From Solirubrobacteraceae bacterium (GTDB lineage Bacteria > Actinomycetota > Thermoleophilia > Solirubrobacterales > Solirubrobacteraceae): DNA of 64,000 nucleotides. Below are positions 40,386-51,994 of this stretch, piece by piece. Position numbers and translations under genes: made by a program. Numbering within the stretch: the first letter of the stretch is position 1; every line of letters begins with the position of its first letter. A model generated the notes under the pieces. That model ran no database searches. It saw only the letters and a program-made list of their open reading frames with translations, and was not told the DNA's origin. The stretch spans positions 73,206 through 137,205 of the forward strand of contig JALNWQ010000011.1 in assembly GCA_023230855.1 (NCBI GenBank), written 5' to 3'.

Positions 40386-41354
40386 GTGCGATTCGATCTG
40401 ACCGAGGACCAGCGCGAGATCCGCGACGTGGCGCGCGGGTTCCTCCGCGAGCGCGCGCCGATCGACACGGTGCGCGCCGACGCCGACCGTGGCGGGGGCG
40501 ACCCAGCGCTGTGGCGTGACGTGGTGGAGCTGGGGTGGCCCGGCATCGCCGTCGCCGAGGAGCACGGCGGGCAGGGCCTCGACGCGGTGACCCTCGCGGT
40601 GCTGCTGGAGGAGGCGGGACTCGCGTGCCTGTCGACCCCGTTGGCGTCGACGGCGACGGTCGCCGCGGTGCTGCAGGCGTGCGGCACGGACGAGCAGCGC
40701 GCGACGTGGTTGCCGCGGTTGACGTCGGGCGAGGTGACCGCCGGACTGGGGGTGACCGATCTCGTCGTCGACGGTCCCGGCGCCGCGGTGGCGTTGCTGC
40801 TCGACGACGAGCCGCGCCTGGTGATCGATCCCGACGTGGCGCCGGTGACCACCGTCGATCCGACCCGTCCGGCGGGCCGGATGCGTGGCGGCCGGTCCGA
40901 GCCGTTGCCGGCCGAGGCCGCGCACCGGGCGCGGACGGCGATCGCGGCGGAACTCGTCGGGGTCGGTCAACGCGCGTTGGACCTGGCGGTGGCGTACGCG
41001 AAGGACCGCGAGCAGTTCGGCCGGCCGATCGGCGCGTTCCAGGCGGTCGCGCACCGCTGCGCCCGGATGCTGCTCGAGGTGGAGAGCGGCCGCTCGACGG
41101 TGCACCATGCGGCGTGGGCCGCCGACGCCGACCGCGACCGCCTGCACGAGGCGGCCGCCCTGGCCGCCGCGTCGGCCGCGATCGGCGCCCGCGAGGCGAC
41201 CGCCGGCGCGATCCAGGTCCACGGCGGCATCGGGTTCACCTGGGAAGCCGACCTGCACTGGCTCTACAAGCGCGCCCAGGTCGACACGGCGTTGCTCGGC
41301 GGCATCGCGACGCACCGGCGGGCGTTGGGGCGGATGGCGGTGGGGCGGGGGTGA
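40386..41354 (+). CDS. Acyl-CoA dehydrogenase, short partner subunit
   Basis: The 322-residue ACAD homologue, shorter than usual (about 380), has a reduced middle beta domain. The first ACAD signature (SEPxxGSD) is missing, and GLGVTDLVVDGPGAA stands there. The C-terminal domain is intact: AVAYAKDREQFGRPIGAFQA and IQVHGGIGFTWEADLHWLYK with the glutamate used as base. Such proteins pair with a full-length ACAD, here the gene just upstream. GAGGAGG precedes its GTG start at 40386. Confidence 0.88.
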   Translation: MRFDLTEDQREIRDVARGFLRERAPIDTVRADADRGGGDPALWRDVVELGWPGIAVAEEHGGQGLDAVTLAVLLEEAGLACLSTPLASTATVAAVLQACGTDEQRATWLPRLTSGEVTAGLGVTDLVVDGPGAAVALLLDDEPRLVIDPDVAPVTTVDPTRPAGRMRGGRSEPLPAEAAHRARTAIAAELVGVGQRALDLAVAYAKDREQFGRPIGAFQAVAHRCARMLLEVESGRSTVHHAAWAADADRDRLHEAAALAAASAAIGAREATAGAIQVHGGIGFTWEADLHWLYKRAQVDTALLGGIATHRRALGRMAVGRG

Positions 41355-41419
41355 CGGGTTAGGCAGCGCGCGTGGCTCGCCGGGGCCGCCCCAAGACGGA
41401 GAGGCCGCCCCCACGGGCA

Positions 41420-41464
41420 AAGTGGAGCGATTGACCCGGTAGGAGCGGGTCAATCGCTCCACTT
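41420..41464. terminator. Perfect 19-bp hairpin between convergent genes
   Basis: AAGTGGAGCGATTGACCCG (41420-41438) is exactly complementary to 41446-41464 around a seven-base loop. It sits between the acyl-CoA dehydrogenase stop (41354) and the mutase stop (41577), so it can terminate both transcripts. The stem is less GC-rich than its surroundings. The remaining 112 bases up to 41576 hold nothing I recognise. Confidence 0.75.
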
Positions 41465-41576
41465 CGGTCCGCGCCCCGCCCGGCGGACCTCCCGGCGCCC
41501 CACACGGCACCTCGCCCGGCGGCCCACCCGCGAAGGCGCGGGCACCGGCGTTGCCGGCACCCGCGTCCCCGGCCCC

Positions 41577-43789
<2,213 letters not shown>

Positions 43790-43793
<4 letters not shown>

Positions 43794-45964
43794 CGTGCGA
43801 CCTCCGCGTCGGTGGTGGTCGGTCGGGTGTCCCCGACGGTGAGGTCGAGCGCGGCGGCGAGCAGCTCGACCATGTCGATGCCGTCGCGCAGCGCCCCGTC
43901 GGCGCCGACCGCGGCGGCCCGGTCGTCCTCGGCCTGGACCAGGCGGACGTCGCGCGCGCCGGCGGACCGGAGCGCGTCGACCGCGGTGCGCAGCGCGTCG
44001 TCGTCGGCGTCGCGACCGAACGCGATCGCGGCGACCGGCGGGCTCCCCGCCTCCTGCCAGGCGGCGCCGGCGGCGGCCGGGTCCTCCAGCGGCGCGGACT
44101 GCCGGGCGACGAACCCGCCGACCCCGTAGAAGTTCGCCGCCCACGTGGCGGGACCGCTGTGCGCGGCGAGCGGGCCGAGGCCGGCGACGAACACCGTCGG
44201 ACCCCACGGCGCGTCGCCCTGCCCGGCGTCGGGGACCGCGGCCCGGGCCCGCGAGCGCAGCGCCTCGAACGGCGCGGCGTCCCGGCGGACCGGCAGGCCG
44301 GCCGACGCGATCGCGGTCGGCTGCAGGCCCGCCCAGGCGGCGAGCTCGTCGATGCGGGCCCCGGCCGCGGCGGCGTCGACGAGCGCGACGAACGATCCGT
44401 CGGCGTCGCGGACGGCGGCGGACACGTCGTCGGCGAGCGGGGCGCGCTCGGCCAAGCGGGCGACCTCGGTGCCGGCGATCGCGGCGCGGTCGGCCGGCTC
44501 GGCGCGGACCTTGTCGTCGCCGACGAGCGGGAACGCGTTGACGCCGGTGAGCTCCTGCTCGCGGCGGCGCAGACGGGCCTCGCGGGCGACGGCGGCCTCG
44601 GTCAGCTCCTCCGCCCAACGGCCGTCGGTCACGACGGCGAGCGCCCCGCCGTCACCCTCGATCCGCTGCAGCTCGGTCCAGGCGGCACGGGCGATCTCGT
44701 CGGTGAGCGCCTCGACGAACCACGACCCGCCGGCCGGGTCCGCGACGCGCCGCAGGCCCGACTCCTCCTGCAGGACGAGCTGGGTGTTGCGCGCGATCCG
44801 GCGGCCCAGACCCCCGGGACCGGCCGCCCCGACCTCGTCGGCGACGACCGCGTCGAACGGGGCGACGGTCAGGCCGTCCGCGCCGGCGACGGCGGCGGCG
44901 AACCCGGCGGTCGTCACCCGCAGCATGTTCGTCCACGGGTCGACCGCGGCGAGCATCCGGTCGGAGGTGCGGGCGAACGTCGCCGAGCGACGGTCGTCCT
45001 CGGGCACGCCGGACAGCTCCAGCACCCGGGCCCACAGGCGACGCAGCGCCCGGAGCTTCGCGATCTGCTCGAACTGGCGGGCGTCGACGGCGACGACGAA
45101 CTCGATCGTCCGCGCCGCGCGGGCCGGCTCGAGCCCCGCGTCGTCGGCGGCGCGCAGGTAGGCGGCGCCGGTGGCGACGGCGATCGCGAGCTCGCGGACC
45201 GTCGTCGCGCCCGCGTTGACGTGCGCGCGCGTGTCGACCCGCAGCGTCCGCAGGTCGGGGAAGGCGTCGGCGACCTCGGCGGCGATCCGTCCCGCGCGGG
45301 CCACGGCGGCGGCCGGGTCCTCGCCGACGGCGCCCTCGGCGGCGAGCGTGCCGATCGGGTCCAGGCCGAGCGACGCGGCGGGGACGGCGCCGTCCTCGCG
45401 GCGCAGGCCGGCGACGAGCACCGCGGCGGCGGCCGGGGCGGCGGGGCCGGCGTCGAGCGCGACCGGCGCCAGGTCGGTGTAGACCCCGTCGAGGGTCGTG
45501 CGCACGTCGTCGGCGGTCGAGATCGCGGTGCCGTCGACGCCACGGGTGGCGGCGAACTCCGGCGTTCCAGGGACCTGGGCGGTGCGGGCCGCGCGGTCGG
45601 GCCGCAACGTCACCTGGGTGGCGCCGCCCTCGAGGTCCTCGAGGATCGCGGTGCGGGTGGCGGCGCGGTCGGGGTGGACGTGCTCCTGGCGGATCTGCCA
45701 GATCGGGTCGTCCTCGCCCGCCGGTCCGCCGCCACGCACGAACGGGGCGCGGCCGGGAACGCCGGCCGGGTCGGCGGCGAGCGCGTCCTCGCGCGTGTAG
45801 ATCCAGCGCAGCGGCAGCCCGTCCTCGGTCGTGCCGGCGGGGACGTCCTTCGGCGGCGGCGTGTCGTCGGCCGGCTGGCCGGGCTTCGTCCGCTTGGCGG
45901 TCGCGGCCTTGATCCACTCCTCGGTGCTGACGGGCGGGAAGTCGGAGGCGAGCGGTTCGGGCAT
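43790..45964 (-). CDS. mutA: Methylmalonyl-CoA mutase, small subunit
   Basis: The 724-residue non-catalytic partner has the same fold (LSGVPEDDRRSATFARTSDR, RRIARNTQLVLQEESGLRRV, DPAGGSWFVEALTDEIARAAW). The cobalamin site is degenerate: no DxHxxG occurs in the C-terminal domain, where VFVAGLGPLAAHSGPATWAA stands instead. This is normal for the small subunit of heterodimeric mutases. ATG 45964 (MPEPLASDFPPVSTEEW) is chosen, with GTG 46009 a longer option. It is first in the mutA-mutB operon. Confidence 0.95.
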
Positions 45965-46109
45965 CACGGGATCCACGGAGGGAGGGGGCTGGCGTGGCAC
46001 GGCGTCCACCGGGGCGGCGTGCCGCGTCGAACCGTACCGCCGGGTGTGCGTCGGTGGCGTCCGGGGCGTGTGCTGGGGCGGATCGAGTGGCCGTCACCGA
46101 GCGGGCTCG

Positions 46110-46145
46110 GCAGATCGAAAGCGAAGGCCGCGCAGATTGAAAGCG
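46110..46145. promoter_or_regulatory. Two direct repeats spaced 22 bp upstream of mutAB
   Basis: GCAGATCGAAAGCG (46110-46123) and GCAGATTGAAAGCG (46132-46145) differ by one base and repeat with a period of 22, two helical turns. They lie in the 200-base gap between mceF and mutA, about 150 bases before the mutA start. Repeats on one helix face suggest a regulator site for the mutase promoter. No regulator is identified. Confidence 0.45.
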
Positions 46146-46165
46146 GACGCGGCCTGCGACGAGGC

Positions 46166-47575
46166 CTACGGCGCCGGCAGCTCCAGGCGCGGGTAGTACG
46201 CCTTCTTGCCCATGAACTCGTACGGGCCCTCCAGGCGGCACGGTGGGGCGGCGCCGAACGGGGGGAGGACCAGCGGGTTGTTCACGTTGCGGCAGTCGTA
46301 GGAGCGCAGGCCGCCCTTGGCGAAGTCGTCCATCCGGCCCGGCTTGGGGTACGGGTTGGAGCGGTGGGTGGGCAGCTTCTTCGTCCAGCCGCCGACGATC
46401 TCGTTCCAGGCGGTGAGCCACGCCGACAGGTGGCCGCCCTCGACCCCGCCGGGGAAGATCGTCCGTCCGCCGTACGCCGCGGGGATGTTCGCGAAGTTCG
46501 CGAGGATCGACTCGGCGTCCGCGCTCGCCAGGGCGAGGAACGGCGTGAGCTGCCGGGCCGCCATGTGCAGCGGCGGCAGCCGGCCGTCGACCGCGTCGAG
46601 CGCCCGCTCCAGCACCGGCAGCGCGGTGCGGGCGGTGCGCAGCGCCGGCATCGCCCGGCGGAACGCGCGACCGAACCCGGCGGTGTCGTCGGCCAGCGCG
46701 TCGGCGGCCGGGACGAGGCTGCGCACCGTCGGTCGCAACGACCGGACCGCGGCGCGGATGTCGCCCGACGCGGCGCCGAGCTCGGCGGTCGCCACCCGCA
46801 CGTCGCGCAGGAACGGGGGCAGCGCGACGAGGGTGCGCCGCAGGTCACGCTCGCGCCGGGCGGTCGCGGCGACCATCCGCGCGCCGCCGTCGATCGCCTG
46901 CTCGAGCGCGACGCCGCGGCGACCGAGCGCCCCGAGCGTCTCGGCCCCGTCGGCGACGATCCGCTGCAGCGTGCGGCCCTGGTCGTCGAGCGCGTCGACG
47001 ACGGTGCCGAGGTCGGCGGTCGCCGGCTCCAGCCGGCCCAGGACCGCGTTGGCGTCCTCGGCGCGGCCGTCGAACGCCTTCGCCATGCCCTGCGTCATGC
47101 GTCGCAGGTCCTCGCGGGTGCGTGGCGCGAACGCCTGCAGCACGTCGTCCAGGCGCTCCGCGCGACGCACGCCCGACCGGGGGATCCGTCCGCCCTCGGG
47201 GAGCGCGGCGGCGTCCGGTCGGCCGGGGGCCAGCTCGACGTACCCCTCCCCCAGGAGCGACTTATTGCGTACGACGACGCGCGCGTCACGCCGCACGGGC
47301 ACGTGCTCCGGGTCGATCTCGACGACGACCTGCGCGTGGCGGCCGCGGCTGTCGACGCGCTGCACGCGGCCGATCTTCACCCCGGCGGTCCGGACGTCGG
47401 AGTTCGGCAGCACCGAGTCGGCCTCGGGCACCTGGAACGACACCCGGTACGGGGTGGCCTCGAACGGCATCGAGCTGCCGAACGACCGCAGGATCCCGAT
47501 CGCCAGCACGACGCAGACGAGCGAGAAGATCAGCGGGAACAGCAGCCGCCGGAAGGTGGGCGCGCGGGTGATCAT
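46166..47575 (-). CDS. mceF: Mce-family protein F
   Basis: The 469-residue last protein of the mce operon has an N-terminal membrane anchor (LLFPLIFSLVCVVLAIGIL) and an MlaD/Mce domain with SDVRTAGVKIGRVQRVDS and LLGEGYVELAPGRPDA. A long helical region of about 250 residues probably builds the lipid-conducting tube. The C-terminal tail (PYPKPGRMDDFAKGGLRSYD) holds cysteines for a disulfide. The ATG overlaps the mceE stop (ATGA). Confidence 0.88.
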   Translation of the reverse strand: MITRAPTFRRLLFPLIFSLVCVVLAIGILRSFGSSMPFEATPYRVSFQVPEADSVLPNSDVRTAGVKIGRVQRVDSRGRHAQVVVEIDPEHVPVRRDARVVVRNKSLLGEGYVELAPGRPDAAALPEGGRIPRSGVRRAERLDDVLQAFAPRTREDLRRMTQGMAKAFDGRAEDANAVLGRLEPATADLGTVVDALDDQGRTLQRIVADGAETLGALGRRGVALEQAIDGGARMVAATARRERDLRRTLVALPPFLRDVRVATAELGAASGDIRAAVRSLRPTVRSLVPAADALADDTAGFGRAFRRAMPALRTARTALPVLERALDAVDGRLPPLHMAARQLTPFLALASADAESILANFANIPAAYGGRTIFPGGVEGGHLSAWLTAWNEIVGGWTKKLPTHRSNPYPKPGRMDDFAKGGLRSYDCRNVNNPLVLPPFGAAPPCRLEGPYEFMGKKAYYPRLELPAP

Positions 47576-48969
47576 CGACCGGCCTCCTCGCCGTCACGGG
47601 TGCGCGCCGCGGCACGACCGGCCGCGTCGCGGTCCTTCGCGTCGCCCTCGGGCGTGTCGGCGCTCCGGTCGCGCGACGCCGGGGCGGGCACGTCCCCGCC
47701 GGCGGGCGGGCAGGCGTCCGAGGTGCCGGTGAGCAGGTGCAGCAGCGGGCCGAGGTCCAGGAGGTACGTCGGGCTGCTGCAGTGCACCACCGGCAGCGCC
47801 CGGCTGACCGCGCCGTGCGCGTCCGACGTGCTCACGACGGTGTTGAAGTTGTGGCCCGCCCACGCGAGCCACCGCAGGTAGCCCTGGTCGTCGCGGGTGT
47901 TCGGGTTGTGCCCGATCGTGTTGAGGACGTACGTCAGCGCCTGGACGGCGCGGGACGCGTCGGGGAGGATCGCCGACAGGCGGCGGATCGTCGCGGTCGC
48001 CTCGTCCGCGATCGGGACGGCGGTGCGCAGCAGCGGTCGGAACTCGCGGCGCGACAGGTCGGCGAACGCCGCGGTGAGCGGCTCGACGTCGCGCAGCGTG
48101 CGCGGCAGGTCGGCCACGGTCGGGTTGAGCTCGCGCAGGGTCGGGGTGAGCGTCGTCGACAGTCGGCCCGCCTCGGCGAGCGCGCGGTCGGCGGTGCGCA
48201 GCGTGTCGGGCAGCTCGCGCATCGTCGTGCGCAGCGCGGCCTCCTGGTCGGCGATCGCGGCGAGCGTGTCGCGACCGGTCCCGAGCAGCTCGGCCAGGCG
48301 GCCGTCCGACCGGGCGGCGCGGGTGACCGCGGCGATGTTCGTCACGAGCCGGGCGAGCCGACGGCGTCGGTCGTCGAGGCGCGCCGAGATCCGGCGGACG
48401 TGCGCGGTGGTCGGGCCCATCGCCCGCAGCGTCCGGCGCAGGTCCGGTCCGCGGCCCTTCGTCGCCTCGTCGGAGCCGCCGACGAGGTTCGTGAGGAACG
48501 ACCGGGTGTCGGCGTCGAGCGTCGAGAGCAGCTCGCCGATCGCGACCGGCGACGTCGCCCGGTCCGCGTCGACCATCGCGCCGTCCTCGAGCGGGCCCGC
48601 CTCGGGGGTGCCGGGGTCGAGCTCCACCCGCATGTCCTTCAGCGGGGTGATCGGCCGCAGGTGGACGCTCGCGTCGCGGTGCACCGCGGCGAGCTTCTTG
48701 CGCTCGATCTCGAGGGTGACGGCGGTGCGGTCCCCCTCGACCTCGGCCTCGGTGATCGTGCCGACCTTGACGCCGACGACGTTCACCGCCTGCCCGAACC
48801 CGGGCGCGACGCCCCCGGCGTCGGTGAGGAGCGCCCGCACGGTGTACGTGTCGCGGAACGGCAGCGGGAACCGCTGCTGGACGAGGACGTAGGCGGCGGA
48901 CGCCATCCCGATCGCGATGAGCAGGAGGATCGGCCACGCGAGCCGCGTGGTGCGGAGGATGCGGGTCAT
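47572..48969 (-). CDS. mceE: Mce-family protein E
   Basis: The 465-residue protein has an N-terminal helix AWPILLLIAIGMASAAYVLV and an Mce domain with GQAVNVVGVKVGTITEAEVE, a helical needle region and a polar Asp/Arg-rich tail. In mycobacteria this position is usually a lipoprotein (LprK type). No lipobox cysteine is present here, so it is anchored by the helix. The start overlaps the mceD stop. Confidence 0.87.
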   Translation of the reverse strand: MTRILRTTRLAWPILLLIAIGMASAAYVLVQQRFPLPFRDTYTVRALLTDAGGVAPGFGQAVNVVGVKVGTITEAEVEGDRTAVTLEIERKKLAAVHRDASVHLRPITPLKDMRVELDPGTPEAGPLEDGAMVDADRATSPVAIGELLSTLDADTRSFLTNLVGGSDEATKGRGPDLRRTLRAMGPTTAHVRRISARLDDRRRRLARLVTNIAAVTRAARSDGRLAELLGTGRDTLAAIADQEAALRTTMRELPDTLRTADRALAEAGRLSTTLTPTLRELNPTVADLPRTLRDVEPLTAAFADLSRREFRPLLRTAVPIADEATATIRRLSAILPDASRAVQALTYVLNTIGHNPNTRDDQGYLRWLAWAGHNFNTVVSTSDAHGAVSRALPVVHCSSPTYLLDLGPLLHLLTGTSDACPPAGGDVPAPASRDRSADTPEGDAKDRDAAGRAAARTRDGEEAGR

Positions 48970-50525
48970 CGGGCGTCCTTTCCGGCGGCGGGGCGGAGCA
49001 GGCGGTCGAGCTGGTCGCGCAGCGGGGCGAGCAGGTCGGCGCGCGCCGCGCGTCCCTCGCGGGTGCGGGCGGTCGGCAGCGGGCCGGTGCGCTCGCGGAG
49101 CTCCATGTGCCCGCCGAACGGCCGGCCGTTGCGGGACTCGAGCTTCACCCGCGGCTGGTCCTCGCAGACGCTGTCGGGACGCTTGGCCGGCTTGACGTCG
49201 TAGCCGAGCCACACGGGGCGGACGCCCTCGAGCTCGTGGTCGAACGACGAGACGACCTGGCCGATCCCCGGCAGCGCGCCGTGCATGACGCTCGTGCCGA
49301 TCCCGAGCCCGGCGCGGAACGTCGCCCCGTTGCCGTCGAACGCGGGCGATCCGCCGGTGAGGCTCGCCGCCGCGTGCAGCAGCTCGAGCCACGCCGGCTG
49401 GTCGACGGTGAAGCGGCCGTCCGGCACCCGCTGCTCCAGCGCGGACACCACGTGCTCGCTGAGGCAGCGACCGATCGGCCCGACGTACGGCAGGACGAAC
49501 CCGAGCTGCCCGGCGAACGTCGGCAGGTCGCGGACGAGCGGGGCGAGCTCGCGGACGGCGGCCGGCAGCTCGCGGTCGCGGGCCATGAGCTCGACCTCGC
49601 GGAACGCCCGGTCGACGGGGACGAGCGTCGTCGGCAGCCGCTCCAGCGCGGGCGTGAGATTGCCCGCCAGCCGGGTGAGCTCGGGGAGCATCGCGTCGAT
49701 CCGGCGCAGCGACGCCGGGGCGGTGCGCAACGTCCGGGCGCCGGCGTCGAGGCCGGCGCGCAGCGCGTCGTCCTGCGAGCCGAGCGCGTCGACGACCCGG
49801 GAGTACTCCCGCACGATCCCGGCGAGCGCGCGGTCGTCGCGCGACAGGTCTCCGAGGAGCTCGGCGGTGGCGCGCAGCGAGCGACCCAGGTCGCCGTCGG
49901 CGCGGCCGCGCATCGCGTCGGCGACCCGCCCGGCCGGCCCGGCGGCCCGACGCAGCTTGCGGACGGTGCGGCGCAGGGCGGTGGCGCCCGACGCGCCCCC
50001 GTCGGGATCCGGCCCGAGGCCCTCCGACAGCGACCCGAGGACCCGCCGTGCCGACGTCCGCACGGATGCGTCGAGCGTGCTCAGCACCTGGTCGAGCTGG
50101 ACCGGGACCGTCGTCTGCGTCAGCGGGATCGTCTCGCCGCGCCGCAGGACGGGCGCGTCGGCGCTCCCGCCGACGACGTCGACGTAGAAGTTGCCCTCGA
50201 ACGCCAGCCGCGCCCGGATCGCCAGGCGCGAGTCGGCGCGGACCGGAGGCGCGTCGTCGTCGAGCCGCATCGTGACGATCGCCCGTCCGTCGTCGGACGC
50301 GCGGACGCCGGTGACCTTGCCGATGTCGGTCCCGGCGCGACGGACCGCGGAGCCCTTCTTCAGCTGGTTGCCGGACGCGAACGCCGCCTGGATCTCGGGT
50401 CCGCCGTCGAGGACCGCGCCGCGACCGAACGCGAACGCGGCCGACAGGACGATGATGAGCGTGCCGACGAGCGCGGCGAGCCCGAGCCGGCGCGGCTCGG
50501 CGCCCTGGGCCTTGCGACGGGTCAT
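48966..50525 (-). CDS. mceD: Mce-family protein D
   Basis: The 519-residue protein has a membrane anchor LAALVGTLIIVLSAAFAFG, an Mce domain with GSAVRRAGTDIGKVTGVRAS and LAFEGNFYVDVVGG, long helices and a C-terminal region with PVWLGYDVKPAKRPDSVCED. The ATG overlaps the mceC stop. It forms part of the hexameric mixed Mce complex expected from an operon with six mce genes. Confidence 0.88.
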   Translation of the reverse strand: MTRRKAQGAEPRRLGLAALVGTLIIVLSAAFAFGRGAVLDGGPEIQAAFASGNQLKKGSAVRRAGTDIGKVTGVRASDDGRAIVTMRLDDDAPPVRADSRLAIRARLAFEGNFYVDVVGGSADAPVLRRGETIPLTQTTVPVQLDQVLSTLDASVRTSARRVLGSLSEGLGPDPDGGASGATALRRTVRKLRRAAGPAGRVADAMRGRADGDLGRSLRATAELLGDLSRDDRALAGIVREYSRVVDALGSQDDALRAGLDAGARTLRTAPASLRRIDAMLPELTRLAGNLTPALERLPTTLVPVDRAFREVELMARDRELPAAVRELAPLVRDLPTFAGQLGFVLPYVGPIGRCLSEHVVSALEQRVPDGRFTVDQPAWLELLHAAASLTGGSPAFDGNGATFRAGLGIGTSVMHGALPGIGQVVSSFDHELEGVRPVWLGYDVKPAKRPDSVCEDQPRVKLESRNGRPFGGHMELRERTGPLPTARTREGRAARADLLAPLRDQLDRLLRPAAGKDAR

Positions 50526-51904
50526 CGGATCGCCTCCGGGGGCTCGGCGGTGAGGCCGGCGCGACGGGCGCGCTCCACGACCTTCGGGTCGGCCTCGGTC
50601 CGCAGGGTCTCGCGGGACTGGTGACCGGGCGGGTTCGTCAGCAGCTGCCGGTCGGCCGAGTACGGCTCGTTGCCGGCCTCGCACTCGTCCGCGTTCGCGT
50701 ACGGGTTGTAGTTCGCGTGGAGGTTCGACAGCGGCCGGTCGTTCTGCAGCAGCTCGAGCGGGCCGGCGCCCATCGACTTGACGGTGATGTTCGCCAGCGC
50801 CGGGCCGTCGCCGACGCCGAGGGTGCCGAACGCCCGGTCCCACACCCGGCCGAAGAGCGAGATGTAGTTGCAGTGGACCTGCGCCGGGGTGAGGAGCGCG
50901 AGCAGGTCGGTGGACGCGGCGATCGCGTCGGCGGTGCGGCCGATCGTGCCGATCGTCGACGCCGCGCCGGACACCGTCGTCAGGCGGCGGGCGACGCCGT
51001 CGAGGTCGCCCGCGGTGCGCGGGATGAGCCGCAGGGCCGGCATCGCGTCGGCGACCAGGCGATTGGTGCCGGTCAGCGCCCGCGGCAGCTTGCGTGCGGC
51101 GGGCCGCAGCCGGACCGAGATGTCGGCCAGGTCGTCGAGCGCGGGACGGAACCGTCGCAGCTCATCGGTGGTGCGCGACAGCGTGCCGGGCAGCTCGTCG
51201 ACGATCCGTCCGAGCGCCGGGCGCTCCGCCGCGATCGCGGTGAGCGTCGTCGCCGCGTCGCGGGTGCCGCGGCCCACCTGGGCGCGCCGCTCACCGAACG
51301 GACGGACGGTCCGTTCGTAGCCGTCGACGAGCGGACCCAGGCGCGTGTCGGGATCGGCCAGGCGGCCCATCACGCGCTCGGCGGGCCGGGCGGTGTCGCC
51401 GAGCGACGCCAGGCTCTCGCCCAGGCCGCGGCCGCGGCCGACGAGTGCGCCGCCGACCGCCGTCGCCCCGGTCTGGAGCGCCTCGGCGGTGGCGGTGTCG
51501 AAGACGTCGAGCAGGTCGGTGAGCTCGACGTTCGCGCGGGCACGCTCGCGCGGGAGCGTCCCGCCGTCGGGGATCGTCCGGGCGCTGCGGCCGGGGACGA
51601 GGTCGAGGTAGGACGAGCCGAGGATCGACGCCGGTCGGACCTTGGCGAGCGTGTCGACCGGCAGCGGGTCGACGTCGGCGTCCAGGCGGATCGACACGCG
51701 GGCGGTGGCGGGCTCGCGGCCGTCCCGTCGGGCCGGGATCGCCTCGACGGCGTCGACCTGGCCGACGCGGACGCCGGCCATCCGCACCTGGTTCGTGCGG
51801 ACGAGGCGCTCGGCGTCGGGCAACTCGACCTCGAGCCGGTAGCCGCTCTGGCCGGGGATGCCGCCGTTGGCGGTGTACGACACGTAGACGAGGGCGACGA
51901 GCAC
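50522..51904 (-). CDS. mceC: Mce-family protein C, 5' end apparently frameshifted
   Basis: The readable frame (460 residues from GTG 51904) contains LVRTNQVRMAGVRVGQVDAV, ILGSSYLDLVPGRSA and the usual helical region and cysteine-containing tail. Starting there leaves half a membrane anchor (MLVALVYVSYTANGG). An ATG at 51998 overlaps the mceB stop as in every other junction of this operon, and it runs in another frame until a seven-C run at 51931-51925. Removing one C joins the two into MSTNARPGRTPRPGRR and onwards with a full anchor GFGAILVLVALVYVSYTA. A sequence error, a real mutation or a programmed slip are all possible. Confidence 0.85.
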   Translation of the reverse strand: MLVALVYVSYTANGGIPGQSGYRLEVELPDAERLVRTNQVRMAGVRVGQVDAVEAIPARRDGREPATARVSIRLDADVDPLPVDTLAKVRPASILGSSYLDLVPGRSARTIPDGGTLPRERARANVELTDLLDVFDTATAEALQTGATAVGGALVGRGRGLGESLASLGDTARPAERVMGRLADPDTRLGPLVDGYERTVRPFGERRAQVGRGTRDAATTLTAIAAERPALGRIVDELPGTLSRTTDELRRFRPALDDLADISVRLRPAARKLPRALTGTNRLVADAMPALRLIPRTAGDLDGVARRLTTVSGAASTIGTIGRTADAIAASTDLLALLTPAQVHCNYISLFGRVWDRAFGTLGVGDGPALANITVKSMGAGPLELLQNDRPLSNLHANYNPYANADECEAGNEPYSADRQLLTNPPGHQSRETLRTEADPKVVERARRAGLTAEPPEAIR

Positions 51905-51924
51905 GAGGATCGCGCCGAAGCCGA

Positions 51925-51931
51925 GGGGGGG
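51925..51931 (-). other. Seven-C homopolymer at the mceC frame break
   Basis: Seven G on the plus strand (seven C in the message) mark the point where the frame from ATG 51998 and the main mceC frame differ by one base. Six C would restore a continuous gene. Confidence 0.75.
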
Positions 51932-51994
51932 CGTGCCAGCGGCCGGCGGGGCGGCGGCCGGGTCGGGGGGTGCGGCCGGGTCGGGCGTTCGTGC

